From contig JANMYQ010000054.1 of assembly GCA_031382215.1 (NCBI GenBank), forward strand, positions 37,205-101,204: 64,000 nucleotides of DNA, given 5' to 3'. Positions 41,446 through 49,249 of the stretch are shown here, in pieces. Each line of letters starts with the position of its first letter. Within the stretch, counting starts at the first letter, position 1. The stretch comes from LGRD01 sp031382215 (lineage in GTDB: Bacteria; Pseudomonadota; Gammaproteobacteria; Burkholderiales; Burkholderiaceae_C). The position numbers were made by a program, and so were the translations under genes. The notes below the pieces were generated by a model that worked only from the letters and a program-made list of their open reading frames with translations, was not told where the DNA came from and searched no databases.

Positions 41446-42339
41446 ATGAGAGTCGGATACGTCGGTCTCGGCGCCATGGGCGGCGCCCTCGCGTCGCACC
41501 TGGTGGCAAAACACGCGCTGAACGTGCTCGATCTCAACCCCGCGGTGGTGAAGAGCTTCGTCGAGCGCGGTGCCCGCGCCGCCGAGAACGGTGCGGACCT
41601 GGCACGCCACAGCGAGGTGGTGCTGTTGTGCCTGCCGCGCAGCTCGGACGTGCGCCAGGCCTTGTTCGCCCAGGGCGGAATTGCCGAGGGTCTGATGCCC
41701 GGCACCGTGGTGATCGACCAGACCAGCGGCCTGCCGAGCGAGACACGCGAGTTCGCACGGATGCTTGCCGAGCGCGGCGTGACGCTGCTCGACGCGCCCG
41801 TCTCCGGCGCGATGGCCACGGCCATCGCCGGCACGGTGTCGATCCTCGCCTCCGGCGACCGGCCGACCTTCGAGCGTGTGCGCAGCGTGCTCGCGGACGA
41901 AAGCCCGAACGTCTTCTACGTCGGTGAGACGGTCGGCAATGGCCAGACGATGAAGACCGTCAACAACATGATGAACGCGAGCTGCCGGCTCGCGACACTC
42001 GAACTCGTTGCGTTGGGCCGCAAGGCCGGCCTGTCGCTCGACGCGATGATCGAGGCGCTGAACGCCACCACGGCGCGCAACTTCACGACGAACGGCATGC
42101 TGCGCGCCATCGCCGAGGGTCGGCAATCGACCAAGTTTGGCCTCGCGCTGCAGGTCAAGGACATGTACCAGGCTGTCACGCTGGGCGCCGAGCGCGGCGT
42201 GACGATGCCGATGTGCACTGTTGCTGCCGGCCTGCTGCAGATCGGCCTCAACACACTGGGCGAGGGTGCGCAACTCGAACAGATGATCGGCGTCGTCGAG
42301 TCGATGGCGGGCACCCGCCTCGCCGCACCGAAGAACTGA
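41446..42339 (+). CDS. NAD(P)-dependent beta-hydroxyacid dehydrogenase (3-hydroxyisobutyrate dehydrogenase family)
   Basis: 297-residue beta-hydroxyacid dehydrogenase. N-terminal cofactor motif GYVGLGAMGGALASHL (residues 4-19), substrate motif LLDAPVSGAMATA near 120, and the catalytic Lys in GNGQTMKTVNNMMN (Lys near 168 with the following Asn-Asn). All family residues are in place, so oxidation of a 3-hydroxy acid or reduction of a semialdehyde is expected. First gene of the operon with a degenerate paralogue of identical length, an SDR and a DUF2889 gene; element C lies upstream. Confidence 0.93.
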   Translation: MRVGYVGLGAMGGALASHLVAKHALNVLDLNPAVVKSFVERGARAAENGADLARHSEVVLLCLPRSSDVRQALFAQGGIAEGLMPGTVVIDQTSGLPSETREFARMLAERGVTLLDAPVSGAMATAIAGTVSILASGDRPTFERVRSVLADESPNVFYVGETVGNGQTMKTVNNMMNASCRLATLELVALGRKAGLSLDAMIEALNATTARNFTTNGMLRAIAEGRQSTKFGLALQVKDMYQAVTLGAERGVTMPMCTVAAGLLQIGLNTLGEGAQLEQMIGVVESMAGTRLAAPKN

Positions 42340-42347
42340 AGGCCACC

Positions 42348-43241
42348 ATGCAATCCCCCTCCAACACCACGATCGGCATCATCGGCAGCGGCGCACTGGC
42401 CATCTTGCTGGCGCAGCGCCTGGCAGGCTCGTGCAGCATCGTTTCTTTCGCTTCGCAGGGCGGTGCGCTGGCGGGCGCCGAGCACGCTGACAACGCGGTC
42501 GCCGAGCACGTTGACAACGCGGTCGCATTCGCGTCGCGCACGAAGCTCGTGCTCTGGGCCGAACCCTCCGACGAACTCGACGCGACCAGCGAGCTCGCTG
42601 CCGCGCTGCAACGCGGCACCACGGTCGTCGACCTGACCGGCGGCGACCCGGACCAGGCGCGCGGCACGGCCGAGGCGCTGGCAGCGCGCGGCATCGCGTT
42701 CGTCGATGCGCCGATCCATTGCGAACAGCTCTCGCAGTTCCCCGAAGACGCGGCCGTGCTGCTCGGCGGCACTGCCGCCGCGGTGGCCGACGTGCGGCCG
42801 CTGCTTGAACAACTCGGCGCGACCGTGGTGGCCTGCGGCGATGTCGGCAGTGGGCGCGCAATGCACACGATCGTCGCCGCCGTCGCGGTATGCAACCGGC
42901 TCGTGACGTACGAGTGCGCGGCCATGGGCGCGCAGAACGGATTGACTGTCGCCGACATCGGCAGCGTGCTGAACCGCTGCTCGGGCGCCAACAGCGCCAC
43001 AGCGCGCGTGCTGCCGGCCCTGGTGGCCGGCACGCACTCTGCCGAGGCGCCACTGGCCGAGGCGGCTGCCGACCTCGCGATGTGCACGAAGCTCGCGCGC
43101 CGACTCCATGCGCCGGCGCTGATGGCCCACCAGGCCGCGGCCCAGGTGCTCGCGGCCAGCCGCACGCTCGACCCCGGCTCGACGCTGGACGACCTTCGGA
43201 GCCTCGTGGAACGCGGCTCCGACCTCCGATTCACTGCTTGA
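42348..43241 (+). CDS. Degenerate 3-hydroxyisobutyrate dehydrogenase-like paralogue
   Basis: Also 297 residues and collinear with the upstream gene, starting 8 bp after it (GAAGG ribosome site). The Rossmann motif is GIIGSGALAILLAQRL. The substrate motif DAPVSG is replaced by DAPIHCE, and the catalytic Lys region reads GSGRAMHTIVAAVAVCN, with His for Lys and Ala for the Asn pair. A 24-bp tandem duplication (42477-42524) adds eight residues near position 45. It is probably not a classical dehydrogenase; it may be a heteromeric partner, a binding protein or an enzyme of changed chemistry. Base use and frame look normal, so it is not simply a decaying gene. Confidence 0.82.
   Translation: MQSPSNTTIGIIGSGALAILLAQRLAGSCSIVSFASQGGALAGAEHADNAVAEHVDNAVAFASRTKLVLWAEPSDELDATSELAAALQRGTTVVDLTGGDPDQARGTAEALAARGIAFVDAPIHCEQLSQFPEDAAVLLGGTAAAVADVRPLLEQLGATVVACGDVGSGRAMHTIVAAVAVCNRLVTYECAAMGAQNGLTVADIGSVLNRCSGANSATARVLPALVAGTHSAEAPLAEAAADLAMCTKLARRLHAPALMAHQAAAQVLAASRTLDPGSTLDDLRSLVERGSDLRFTA
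42477..42524 (+). repeat. 24-bp in-frame tandem duplication
   Basis: Two adjacent 24-bp copies (42477-42500 and 42501-42524) differ at one base and encode AEHADNAV and AEHVDNAV inside the degenerate dehydrogenase paralogue. It lies in the region after the first Rossmann strand pair. Confidence 0.9.
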
Positions 43242-43251
43242 ACGACGGGAG

Positions 43252-44097
43252 ATGACCTTGGATTCGACGAACCAAACTGGCGCCGGCTGGACGCCGAAAC
43301 ACCGGCTCGAGGGCAAGGTGGCCGTGGTCTTCGGCGCCGGGCAGAGCCCCGGCGAGGGGCTCGGCAACGGCCGCGCCGCAGCGATGCGTTTCGCGCGCGA
43401 AGGGGCACGCGTGATCGCGGCCAACCGCTCGATCGAATCGGCCGAAGAAACCGCCGCGATGATCCGGGCGGAAGGCGGGGAGGCCATCGCCGTGAAGGCC
43501 GACGTGACGCTGGAGGCCGAGATCATTGCCGCGATCCAGGAGGCGCACCGGCGCTGGGGTTCGCTCGACGTGCTGCACAACAACGTCGGCGTGAGCCTCG
43601 GGGGCGGCGACGCCGACCTGATGGACGTGACCGAGGAAGCCTTCGACCACATCTACCGCACCAACCTGCGCGGCACGGCGTTCGCGTGCAAGCACGCGCT
43701 GAAGATCATGCGCGAGCAGCGCTCTGGCGCGATCGTCAATGTCTCGTCGGCGGCCGCCGTCGGGCTGTATCCCTACGCGGCCTACAAGGCCACCAAGGCG
43801 GGCGTGAACGCGCTGACCGAGCAGTTGGCGCTGCAGAACGCGAAGTACAACATCCGCGTCAACGCGATCATGCCGGGCCTGATCGACACCCCGATGGCCG
43901 TGGCCACGCGCTCGCAGAAGTGGAACCGTTCGCGCGAGGACGTGCTCGCCGAACGCAACGCGAAGATTCCGCTCGGCCGTTCGGGCACGGGCTGGGACGT
44001 GGCGAACCTCGCGCTGTTCCTGGCCTGCGAGGATTCCAGCTTCATCACCGGCGAATGCATCCTCGTCGACGGGGGCCGTGTCCTCAACCGGAACTGA
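43252..44097 (+). CDS. SDR-family oxidoreductase
   Basis: Short-chain dehydrogenase of 281 residues with a longer cofactor loop than usual: FGAGQSPGEGLGNGRAA near 27-43 in place of TGxxxGIG. NNVGVS stands for NNAG near 105, Ser in NVSSAAA near 164 and YKATK near 178. The insertion TRSQKWNRSREDVLAE near 220 is the substrate loop. ATG 43252 follows a GGGAG site 10 bp after the paralogue gene. The loop suggests a subfamily that acts on bulky substrates, but the reaction is unknown. Confidence 0.9.
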   Translation: MTLDSTNQTGAGWTPKHRLEGKVAVVFGAGQSPGEGLGNGRAAAMRFAREGARVIAANRSIESAEETAAMIRAEGGEAIAVKADVTLEAEIIAAIQEAHRRWGSLDVLHNNVGVSLGGGDADLMDVTEEAFDHIYRTNLRGTAFACKHALKIMREQRSGAIVNVSSAAAVGLYPYAAYKATKAGVNALTEQLALQNAKYNIRVNAIMPGLIDTPMAVATRSQKWNRSREDVLAERNAKIPLGRSGTGWDVANLALFLACEDSSFITGECILVDGGRVLNRN

Positions 44098-44109
44098 CGT
44101 TTCTTTCCG

Positions 44110-44667
44110 ATGCCACTGCCTTTGCCCGCCGCGCGCCGCGAGGTGCACCACCGCGTGATCGACATGCGCGCCTACGCACGCGACGACGGTCTGTTCGACG
44201 TGGAAGCGCGGCTGATCGACAGCAAGCCGTTCGACTACGTGCGGCCGAGTTCGGCGCGCCCCGTGCCGGCGAACGAGCCGCTGCACGACCTGTGGGTGCG
44301 GCTCACGCTCGATCGAGACTTCTTCGTGCGCGGCATCGCGGCGGCCTCCGACGTGACCCCGTGGTCCCTGTGCCGCGAGGCGGAGGGCACGCTGCAGGTG
44401 CTGGTTGGCGAGCGCGTGGCGCGCGGCTGGTCGGCCAAGGTGAAGGAACGGCTGCGCGGCGCTGCCGGCTGCACACACCTGATGGAGATGCTCGTGACGA
44501 TGGGCACGACCGCGCTGCAGGGTGTGCGCGGCTCCGATCCCGCGCTGCGCATCACCGCCGAAGGCAAGCTCGACAGTTGTTACGCCTACGGCCGCGAACG
44601 CGCCGTGGTGAAGATGCTGTGGCCGGAGCATCACCGGCCAACCTCCGGCCCGAAGCCATCGAACTAG
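44110..44667 (+). CDS. DUF2889 domain protein
   Basis: 185-residue protein of the DUF2889 family, whose role I do not know to be established; members tend to sit in catabolic clusters for bulky carbon sources. Recognised by the opening PLPLPAARREVHHRVIDMRAY, the LHDLWVRLTLD segment near 58 and GCTHLMEMLVTMGTTALQ near 120. No signal peptide or membrane segment. Last gene of the operon under element C. The stop TAG is followed after 2 bp by the end of an IS630-family fragment, so the C terminus may have been trimmed by that insertion. Confidence 0.85.
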   Translation: MPLPLPAARREVHHRVIDMRAYARDDGLFDVEARLIDSKPFDYVRPSSARPVPANEPLHDLWVRLTLDRDFFVRGIAAASDVTPWSLCREAEGTLQVLVGERVARGWSAKVKERLRGAAGCTHLMEMLVTMGTTALQGVRGSDPALRITAEGKLDSCYAYGRERAVVKMLWPEHHRPTSGPKPSN

Positions 44668-44669
44668 TA

Positions 44670-45124
44670 GGTCAACACACAAGTTCAGGAACGTAACGTC
44701 GCCCTAGCTTCCGGTCCGCATCCTGCCGAGTGAACTTCCACTCGATGGTTCGCTGCTGGGCGTTGCGCGCTTGCTGACAGGCATCGACTTCGGAGCGAAG
44801 TACCTGTTGGCTGGCCACGCGCCGGTCCAGGCACTGACGACTGAGGATGCCGATCTCGATCTCCGCCATGTTCAGCCAACTCGCGTGCTTCGGCGTGTGG
44901 TGGAACCCCACCCGACGCAGGAGTTTGGCGGCGGCATGCTCGCCCAGGACGTCGTCTAAGCATTTCCTGAAACGGGTGTTCGGGTTGTCCAGCACCAGAT
45001 GCACCCGACGCGCTTTGGCACACGCGCCAACGAGCAAAGCTTGGATGAATGCAACGAAGTCGATCTTGCCACGGTGATCGGTGACGCTGACGATTCGCTG
45101 CCCCGCCTTGGGCTCGACGGCGAC
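44670..45124 (-). mobile_element. IS630-family insertion sequence, truncated copy
   Basis: About 455 bp, roughly 97 percent identical by eye (about 11 differences) to the copy at the right end of the window. The outer end is defined by GTCAACACACAAGTTCAGG directly behind a TA dinucleotide (44668-44669), the family target. Identity stops at about 45124, so the 5' part of the transposase gene and the other IS end are missing. Same orientation as the right copy. Confidence 0.88.
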
Positions 45125-45148
45125 GGAGTGCGTGGCCGAGCGGCCCAC
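44672..45148 (-). pseudogene. IS630-family transposase, 5'-truncated
   Basis: DDE transposase C-terminal part: the second Asp (LVLDNPNTR) and the Glu (NMAEIEIGI) of the triad are present, while the first Asp (CIDEKS in the other copy) is lost. The first eight codons of the open frame (MGRSATHS) are foreign sequence joined at VAVEPKAG. Ends PELVC-stop, as in the right copy. Not expected to be active. Confidence 0.88.
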
Positions 45149-45188
45149 TCAATTGCAGGGATGCAACGCTGCCGGTGCGTCGGCAGCC

Positions 45189-45252
45189 GCTGGCGCTGGC
45201 GCTGGCGCTGGCGCTGGCGCTGGCGCTGGCGCTGGCGCTGGCGCTGGCGCTG
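45189..45252. repeat. Hexanucleotide microsatellite (GCTGGC) x 10.7
   Basis: Sixty-four bases of uninterrupted GCTGGC repeats abutting the stop codon of the cyclase gene and close behind the truncated IS. The six-base unit keeps frames open (Ala-Gly, Ser-Ala or Leu-Ala in different frames), which creates spurious open frames. 45125-45188 shows no recognisable gene. Copy number is likely variable between isolates. Confidence 0.95.
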
Positions 45253-46038
45253 TCAGCTTTCGAAGATTGCCACTGCGCGCGTCCACCCGGCAGACGCGCC
45301 GCGGATTTTGTGCGGGAAGCAGCTGATGGTGAAGCCATCTCCGGGCAGGGATTCCAGGTTGTGCAGCTTTTCCAGGTGGCAGTAGCCGATGTCGCGGCCT
45401 GCCTTGTGCCCTTCCCAGATCAACGACTTGTCGCCGGTTTCGGCGATCTTCTTCGCGGTGTAGACGAACGGCGCATCCCAGCTCCAGGCGTCAGTGCCCG
45501 TCAGGCGCACGCCGCGTTCCAGCAGGTACATCGTGGCCTCGTAGCCCATGCCGCAGCCGGCGCTCACGAAGTCGTTGTAGCCGTAGCGCGAACCGGCACG
45601 CGTGTTGACCACCACGATGTCGAAGGGCTGCAGCACATGGCCGATGCGCTGCAATTCGGCTTCGACATCGGCGGCCGTGCACACGTAGCCATCAGGGAAG
45701 TGCCGGAAGTCGAGTTTCACGCCGGGCCTGAAGCACCAGTCCAGCGGCACCTGGTCGATGGTGATCGACGGCTTCTTGTCGCCCAGCTTGGCGTCCTGGG
45801 TGGAATGGAAGTGGTACGGCGCGTCGAGGTGGGTGCCGTTGTGCGTGGTGAGCGTGACCCATTCCGCCGCAGCGGCCTCGCCCTCCGGGTAGTCCTCGGC
45901 GGTGGTGCCGGGAATCAGGTGCATGAACTCCGCCAGCGTGTCCGCGTGCTTCTGATAGGTGATCTTCGGCGCCAGCGGCAGAGGGTCGGACAGGACGTCG
46001 TTCTCAAGATAGATCGACAGGTCGACAAAACGCGGCAT
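45253..46038 (-). CDS. Cyclase family protein (kynurenine-formamidase-like metal hydrolase)
   Basis: 261-residue metal-dependent hydrolase of the cyclase/KynB family. The signature HNGTHLDAPYHF (HxGTHxDxPxH, near residues 67-78) supplies the zinc or manganese ligands; a downstream His in IWEGHKAGRD may complete the site. Members hydrolyse amides, lactones or ring-opened products. Start 46038 with a GAGGAG site. Last gene of the operon DoxX, MFS, NTF2-like, FAH-family, cyclase; 4 bp behind the FAH-family gene. Its stop is directly followed by the GCTGGC microsatellite. Confidence 0.9.
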   Translation of the reverse strand: MPRFVDLSIYLENDVLSDPLPLAPKITYQKHADTLAEFMHLIPGTTAEDYPEGEAAAAEWVTLTTHNGTHLDAPYHFHSTQDAKLGDKKPSITIDQVPLDWCFRPGVKLDFRHFPDGYVCTAADVEAELQRIGHVLQPFDIVVVNTRAGSRYGYNDFVSAGCGMGYEATMYLLERGVRLTGTDAWSWDAPFVYTAKKIAETGDKSLIWEGHKAGRDIGYCHLEKLHNLESLPGDGFTISCFPHKIRGASAGWTRAVAIFES

Positions 46039-46042
46039 CCTT

Positions 46043-47035
46043 TTACTCCTCGCCTGGCAGCGGTGCCTGCACCACTTGCTGATGGATCGCGCCAAACGGG
46101 GCGCTGCCGTCGGCTGCGCGCGCTTCCATGCGCACGCGCCCGCCGAATTGCATGAAGGGCGTCGATGCGCTGCCCTTCTCGATCGTTTCGATCGCGCGGC
46201 GTTCTGCAATGCAGGCAGAACCATTCTTGCCGCCGGCGCTGGAGACTGTGCCGCTGCCGATGATGGTGCCCGCCGACAGGCGCCGGGTCTTGGCCGCATG
46301 CGCGATGAGTGCATCGAACCCGAAATGCATTTCGCCGCCATTTGGGTTGCCGAACCAGCTGCCGTTGTAGTCCGCATGCAGGTCGAGGTGCACGCGTGCA
46401 TCCTTCCAGGCGTCGCCCAGTTCGTCGGGCGTCACGGCCACGGGCGCGAAACTGGACGAGGGCTTGGCGTGGAAGAAGCCAAAGCCGGTTCTCATTTCGC
46501 GCGGGCCGAAGCTGCGCAGGCTGACGTCGTTGATCTGCACCAGCAAGGCAATGCGACGGCGTGCCAGCGCGGCGGTGCAGCCCAGCGGCACGTCGCGCAC
46601 GATGACGCCGAATTCGCCTTCGAAGTCGATGCCGTGCGCTTCGTCGGGGAGGGGCAGGTCGTCGGTCGGGCCGAGAAGGTCGTCGGAGCCGCCCTGGTAC
46701 ATCAACGGGATGGTGTCCATGTCCGGCAGCGGCGCGATGTTGAAGGCCTTCTCCATCAGGCGCCCGTGGTTCAGGAAGGCCGAGGCGTCACACCATTGCG
46801 GTGCCCGTGGAAGGGGTGCCGCGGCCAGGCGGGGGTGGAAATCAAACGCCGACGGCACGCTGCCGTTGTTCAGTTGTTCGTAGAGGGCCTGCAGGCCGGG
46901 TTCGCAGTCCGACCAGCGCTCCACGGCGTCCAGCAAGGTGGCCGCCACGCCGTCGGCGCCGACCGCGCGGCGCAGGTCGCGCGAGACCACCACCAGGCGG
47001 CCATCCTTGCCCTGTTTCAGCGATGCGAGTTTCAT
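46043..47035 (-). CDS. Fumarylacetoacetate hydrolase (FAH) family protein
   Basis: 330-residue FAH-fold enzyme. Metal-ligand acidic residues are visible in GIDFEGEFGVIV (Glu-x-Glu near 140) and INDVSLRSFG (Asp near 170); GTIIGSGTVS near 255 is the family C-terminal motif. This subgroup resembles fumarylacetoacetases that cleave 1,3-diketones, more than the short hydratase-isomerases. It could cleave a ring-fission product of the extradiol enzymes in this block. Lies between an NTF2-like gene (20 bp) and the cyclase gene (4 bp). Confidence 0.9.
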   Translation of the reverse strand: MKLASLKQGKDGRLVVVSRDLRRAVGADGVAATLLDAVERWSDCEPGLQALYEQLNNGSVPSAFDFHPRLAAAPLPRAPQWCDASAFLNHGRLMEKAFNIAPLPDMDTIPLMYQGGSDDLLGPTDDLPLPDEAHGIDFEGEFGVIVRDVPLGCTAALARRRIALLVQINDVSLRSFGPREMRTGFGFFHAKPSSSFAPVAVTPDELGDAWKDARVHLDLHADYNGSWFGNPNGGEMHFGFDALIAHAAKTRRLSAGTIIGSGTVSSAGGKNGSACIAERRAIETIEKGSASTPFMQFGGRVRMEARAADGSAPFGAIHQQVVQAPLPGEE

Positions 47036-47055
47036 CGGTGTGTGCCTGTTGCGGG

Positions 47056-47460
47056 CTATCTGACGGCAGGCGGCAGGGCGCCCAGCGCACTGGCGTGGAA
47101 GGCCAGCACACGCCAGACGCCGTCGTCTTCGCGTGCCCAGACCTGGGTGACCATGGACTCGACCTTGATCACTTCCGGCGCGCCGCGTTTGCGGGCGCGG
47201 TTGACTTGTTTGCCGTGCATCACGGCAGCGTCGCCGAGCAGGGTGACGCGCAGGTCGCTGCGCACCAGTTCCAGTGACTCGATGACGCCACCGGCGAACG
47301 CCAGATAGCTGCCCTTGTCGTCGTGGTTGCCACGGGCGTGCGTGTGGGTCAGGCGCTCCGAAAGAAGTTCGGAGAGGCGGTCGAAGCGCTGCCCTACGAT
47401 GGCGCGGCAGCGTTCTTCTTCGAGCGCAATGAGATGCTGGGTGAGTTGGTCGTCGGCCAT
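47056..47460 (-). CDS. NTF2-like (DUF4440-type) small protein
   Basis: 134-residue protein predicted to have the cone-shaped SnoaL/NTF2 fold: IALEEERCRAIVGQRFDRLSELLSERLTHTHARG at the N terminus and VWAREDDGVWRVLAFHAS at the C terminus. Members bind small ligands and include isomerases and hydratases of steroids and aromatic compounds. No catalytic residues can be assigned. It lies between the MFS gene and the FAH-family gene. Confidence 0.82.
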   Translation of the reverse strand: MADDQLTQHLIALEEERCRAIVGQRFDRLSELLSERLTHTHARGNHDDKGSYLAFAGGVIESLELVRSDLRVTLLGDAAVMHGKQVNRARKRGAPEVIKVESMVTQVWAREDDGVWRVLAFHASALGALPPAVR

Positions 47461-47519
47461 GCTGTCAGTGAAACGGTTTCAGGCGCAAAACAATGCAGCC
47501 GTGGTGGCCGGGATCCGGC

Positions 47520-48692
47520 TCATGCGTGGGAAGCGGCCGCCTGTGGCGCGGCTGTGGCACCGGCCGCGCTTGCGCGCCAGAAGCAGAGCACGGCCAGTGC
47601 CGCCACCACGCCGGCAGCAAGGGCCAGGCTGCCGTAGCCGAAGACCTTGATCAGCGTGCCGCCCAGGATGGGCCCGCAGGCCGCCCCGGTCATCACCATC
47701 GCGGGCGTCGCAGACACGGCGCGGCTCGTGGGGTCGAGGCGGGCCAGCAGGCCGAAGGCGAACGGGTGGGTGAAGATGATCACCGCGGGAAACAGCACAA
47801 AGGCCACGGCGTAGGCCGGGAACGCGCCGCTGTTGGCGATGACCGCACACAGCGCGGCTTGCGCCAGCGGTGCGCACAGCGTGACGGCCCGCACGGACCA
47901 GCGCTTCTCAAGCGCCGCGGCCAGGGCGCCCGGCACCAGGGCGAAGAGGCCCATCGCAATGAGCACGGCGGCCACGCCCTCCTTGCTGAAGCCGCGGTCG
48001 ATGCCGGCCCGTTCGGCAAACGCGAAGGTCATGGCCTGGATCAGCGTCATGCAGCAGATGCCGGCAATGCCGAACCAGGCCCGCTTGTCCAGGCGTGGCA
48101 GACCTCCTGCGGTTCGGGCCGACCTCTCGGTGCCAGCAGGGGCCGGAAAGTACGCGGCGCTGGCAGCCGCGGCGACCAGCATCACGCCGGCGAGCACGGT
48201 GAACAGCGCCGGGCCGCCAAAGCCCGTGATCAGCTTGGGCACGGTGGCCATGAACAGCACACCGACTACGCCCAGCCCGATGCTCGCGATGGCGAACAGC
48301 CGGTGCGGCCGCGCACTGGCACCGACACTGCCGTGAACGGCACTCAAGGCACAGCCGACTGACAGCCCTGCAAGCGCGTGCAGTGCCGCCATGAACCCGT
48401 ACGCGTTGACCCGGGCCAACAGCAGGAATGCGATGCTGGCCGCCACAAAACCGGACGCCGCGGCCACCCGCGGCGCCAGCCGGTTGAAGCGGCGCGCGAA
48501 CGCGACGCTGCTCGTCACCACTCCGAGCAGAAACAGGGTCAGCAGGCCGCCGGACCTTTGTGGATCGAAGCCGTACAACCCGACCAGGACACCGATCCAG
48601 ACCGGCAGCGCCACCAGGTCCACCATGCCGGCGCAATGGCCGACGATGAGGGCGGCGCGGCCGCGGCCGTGTTCGGCCGACGCTGCTGTCAC
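47520..48692 (-). CDS. MFS-family transporter
   Basis: Inner-membrane major facilitator with about 11-12 hydrophobic segments over 390 residues, probably taking up the block substrate or exporting a product. The start is GTG 48692 (VTAASAEHG), which overlaps the doxX-like stop (GTGA) and has a GGAGA ribosome site; the frame continues upstream only by overlapping that gene. No ATG serves. Conserved MFS loops are weak (RRFNRLAPRVAAASG near 65-80). Confidence 0.85.
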   Translation of the reverse strand: MTAASAEHGRGRAALIVGHCAGMVDLVALPVWIGVLVGLYGFDPQRSGGLLTLFLLGVVTSSVAFARRFNRLAPRVAAASGFVAASIAFLLLARVNAYGFMAALHALAGLSVGCALSAVHGSVGASARPHRLFAIASIGLGVVGVLFMATVPKLITGFGGPALFTVLAGVMLVAAAASAAYFPAPAGTERSARTAGGLPRLDKRAWFGIAGICCMTLIQAMTFAFAERAGIDRGFSKEGVAAVLIAMGLFALVPGALAAALEKRWSVRAVTLCAPLAQAALCAVIANSGAFPAYAVAFVLFPAVIIFTHPFAFGLLARLDPTSRAVSATPAMVMTGAACGPILGGTLIKVFGYGSLALAAGVVAALAVLCFWRASAAGATAAPQAAASHA

Positions 48693-49153
48693 CGCGCTCT
48701 CCGCGCGTCCAGCGAGAAGCGGCCAGGGCCCATGCCTGCCAGCACCAGCAGGCCGCCGAGCATGGCGATGTTCTTGAACATGGCATGCAGTTGCATGGTC
48801 TTCATCGGCTCGGTGTCGATCGTCCACGGGGCATGAAAGATCGGCGTGATGATCAGCACGAACAGCGCCAGCGCCAGTGCGCCGTGGCGGGCGCGCCAGC
48901 CGAGCAGCACCATCAGGGCGGCCGCGGGCTCCAGCACGATGGCGAGTGCGGCACACAGCTGCGGTGCCGGCACGCCCTTTGAAGCGATGTAGCCGGCCGT
49001 CGCGTCGAATCCGGAAATCTTCGACAGGCCTGAACCGATGAAGATGGCTGCGATCAAGAACCGCCCGATCAGCGCGCTGGTGTCACCGAGCGTGTCGTTT
49101 TGGCGAAGTGGCGATGATGGTGTTGCTTCAGGCGTTGTCATAGGAAGCCTCAT
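48689..49153 (-). CDS. DoxX family membrane protein
   Basis: Small inner-membrane protein of 154 residues with four hydrophobic segments (IGRFLIAAIFIGSGLSKI near 28, LCAALAIVLEPAAALMVLLG near 66, LALALFVLIITPIFH near 95, NIAMLGGLLVLAGMG near 127), the DoxX/SURF4 pattern. Members are linked to thiosulfate, quinone or detoxification functions; its task here is unknown. ATG 49141 (MTTPEATP) is an alternative start. First gene of the five-gene operon that ends with the cyclase; the block-3 promoter element lies 57 bp upstream. Confidence 0.85.
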   Translation of the reverse strand: MRLPMTTPEATPSSPLRQNDTLGDTSALIGRFLIAAIFIGSGLSKISGFDATAGYIASKGVPAPQLCAALAIVLEPAAALMVLLGWRARHGALALALFVLIITPIFHAPWTIDTEPMKTMQLHAMFKNIAMLGGLLVLAGMGPGRFSLDARRAR

Positions 49154-49210
49154 TGAAGAGCGGCGAGCTTAATTGGCGGGTCTGCTGCGGGGAAATGGCT
49201 TCTGCGAATG

Positions 49211-49245
49211 CGATTTATCGAAAACATCCATATGAGGGTTACCCC
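49211..49245 (-). promoter_or_regulatory. Block-3 promoter element, copy 1
   Basis: Read on the minus strand: GGGGTAACC (49245 on), ATATGGA at 49233-49227, six bases, CGATA, and AATCG; CGATTTATCG itself is a dyad. GGGGT, ATATGGA-N6-CGATA and AATCG occur in the same order in copy 3 (60078-60118). It points at the DoxX-like gene. 49154-49210 shows no gene. Confidence 0.6.
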
Positions 49246-49249
49246 TTGA

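Noticed and set aside
45175..46155. Open frames with Leu-Ala, Ala-Gly or Ser-Ala repeats through the microsatellite
   Set aside because: Created by the six-base repeat, which keeps all frames open; no family similarity beyond the cyclase on the other strand.
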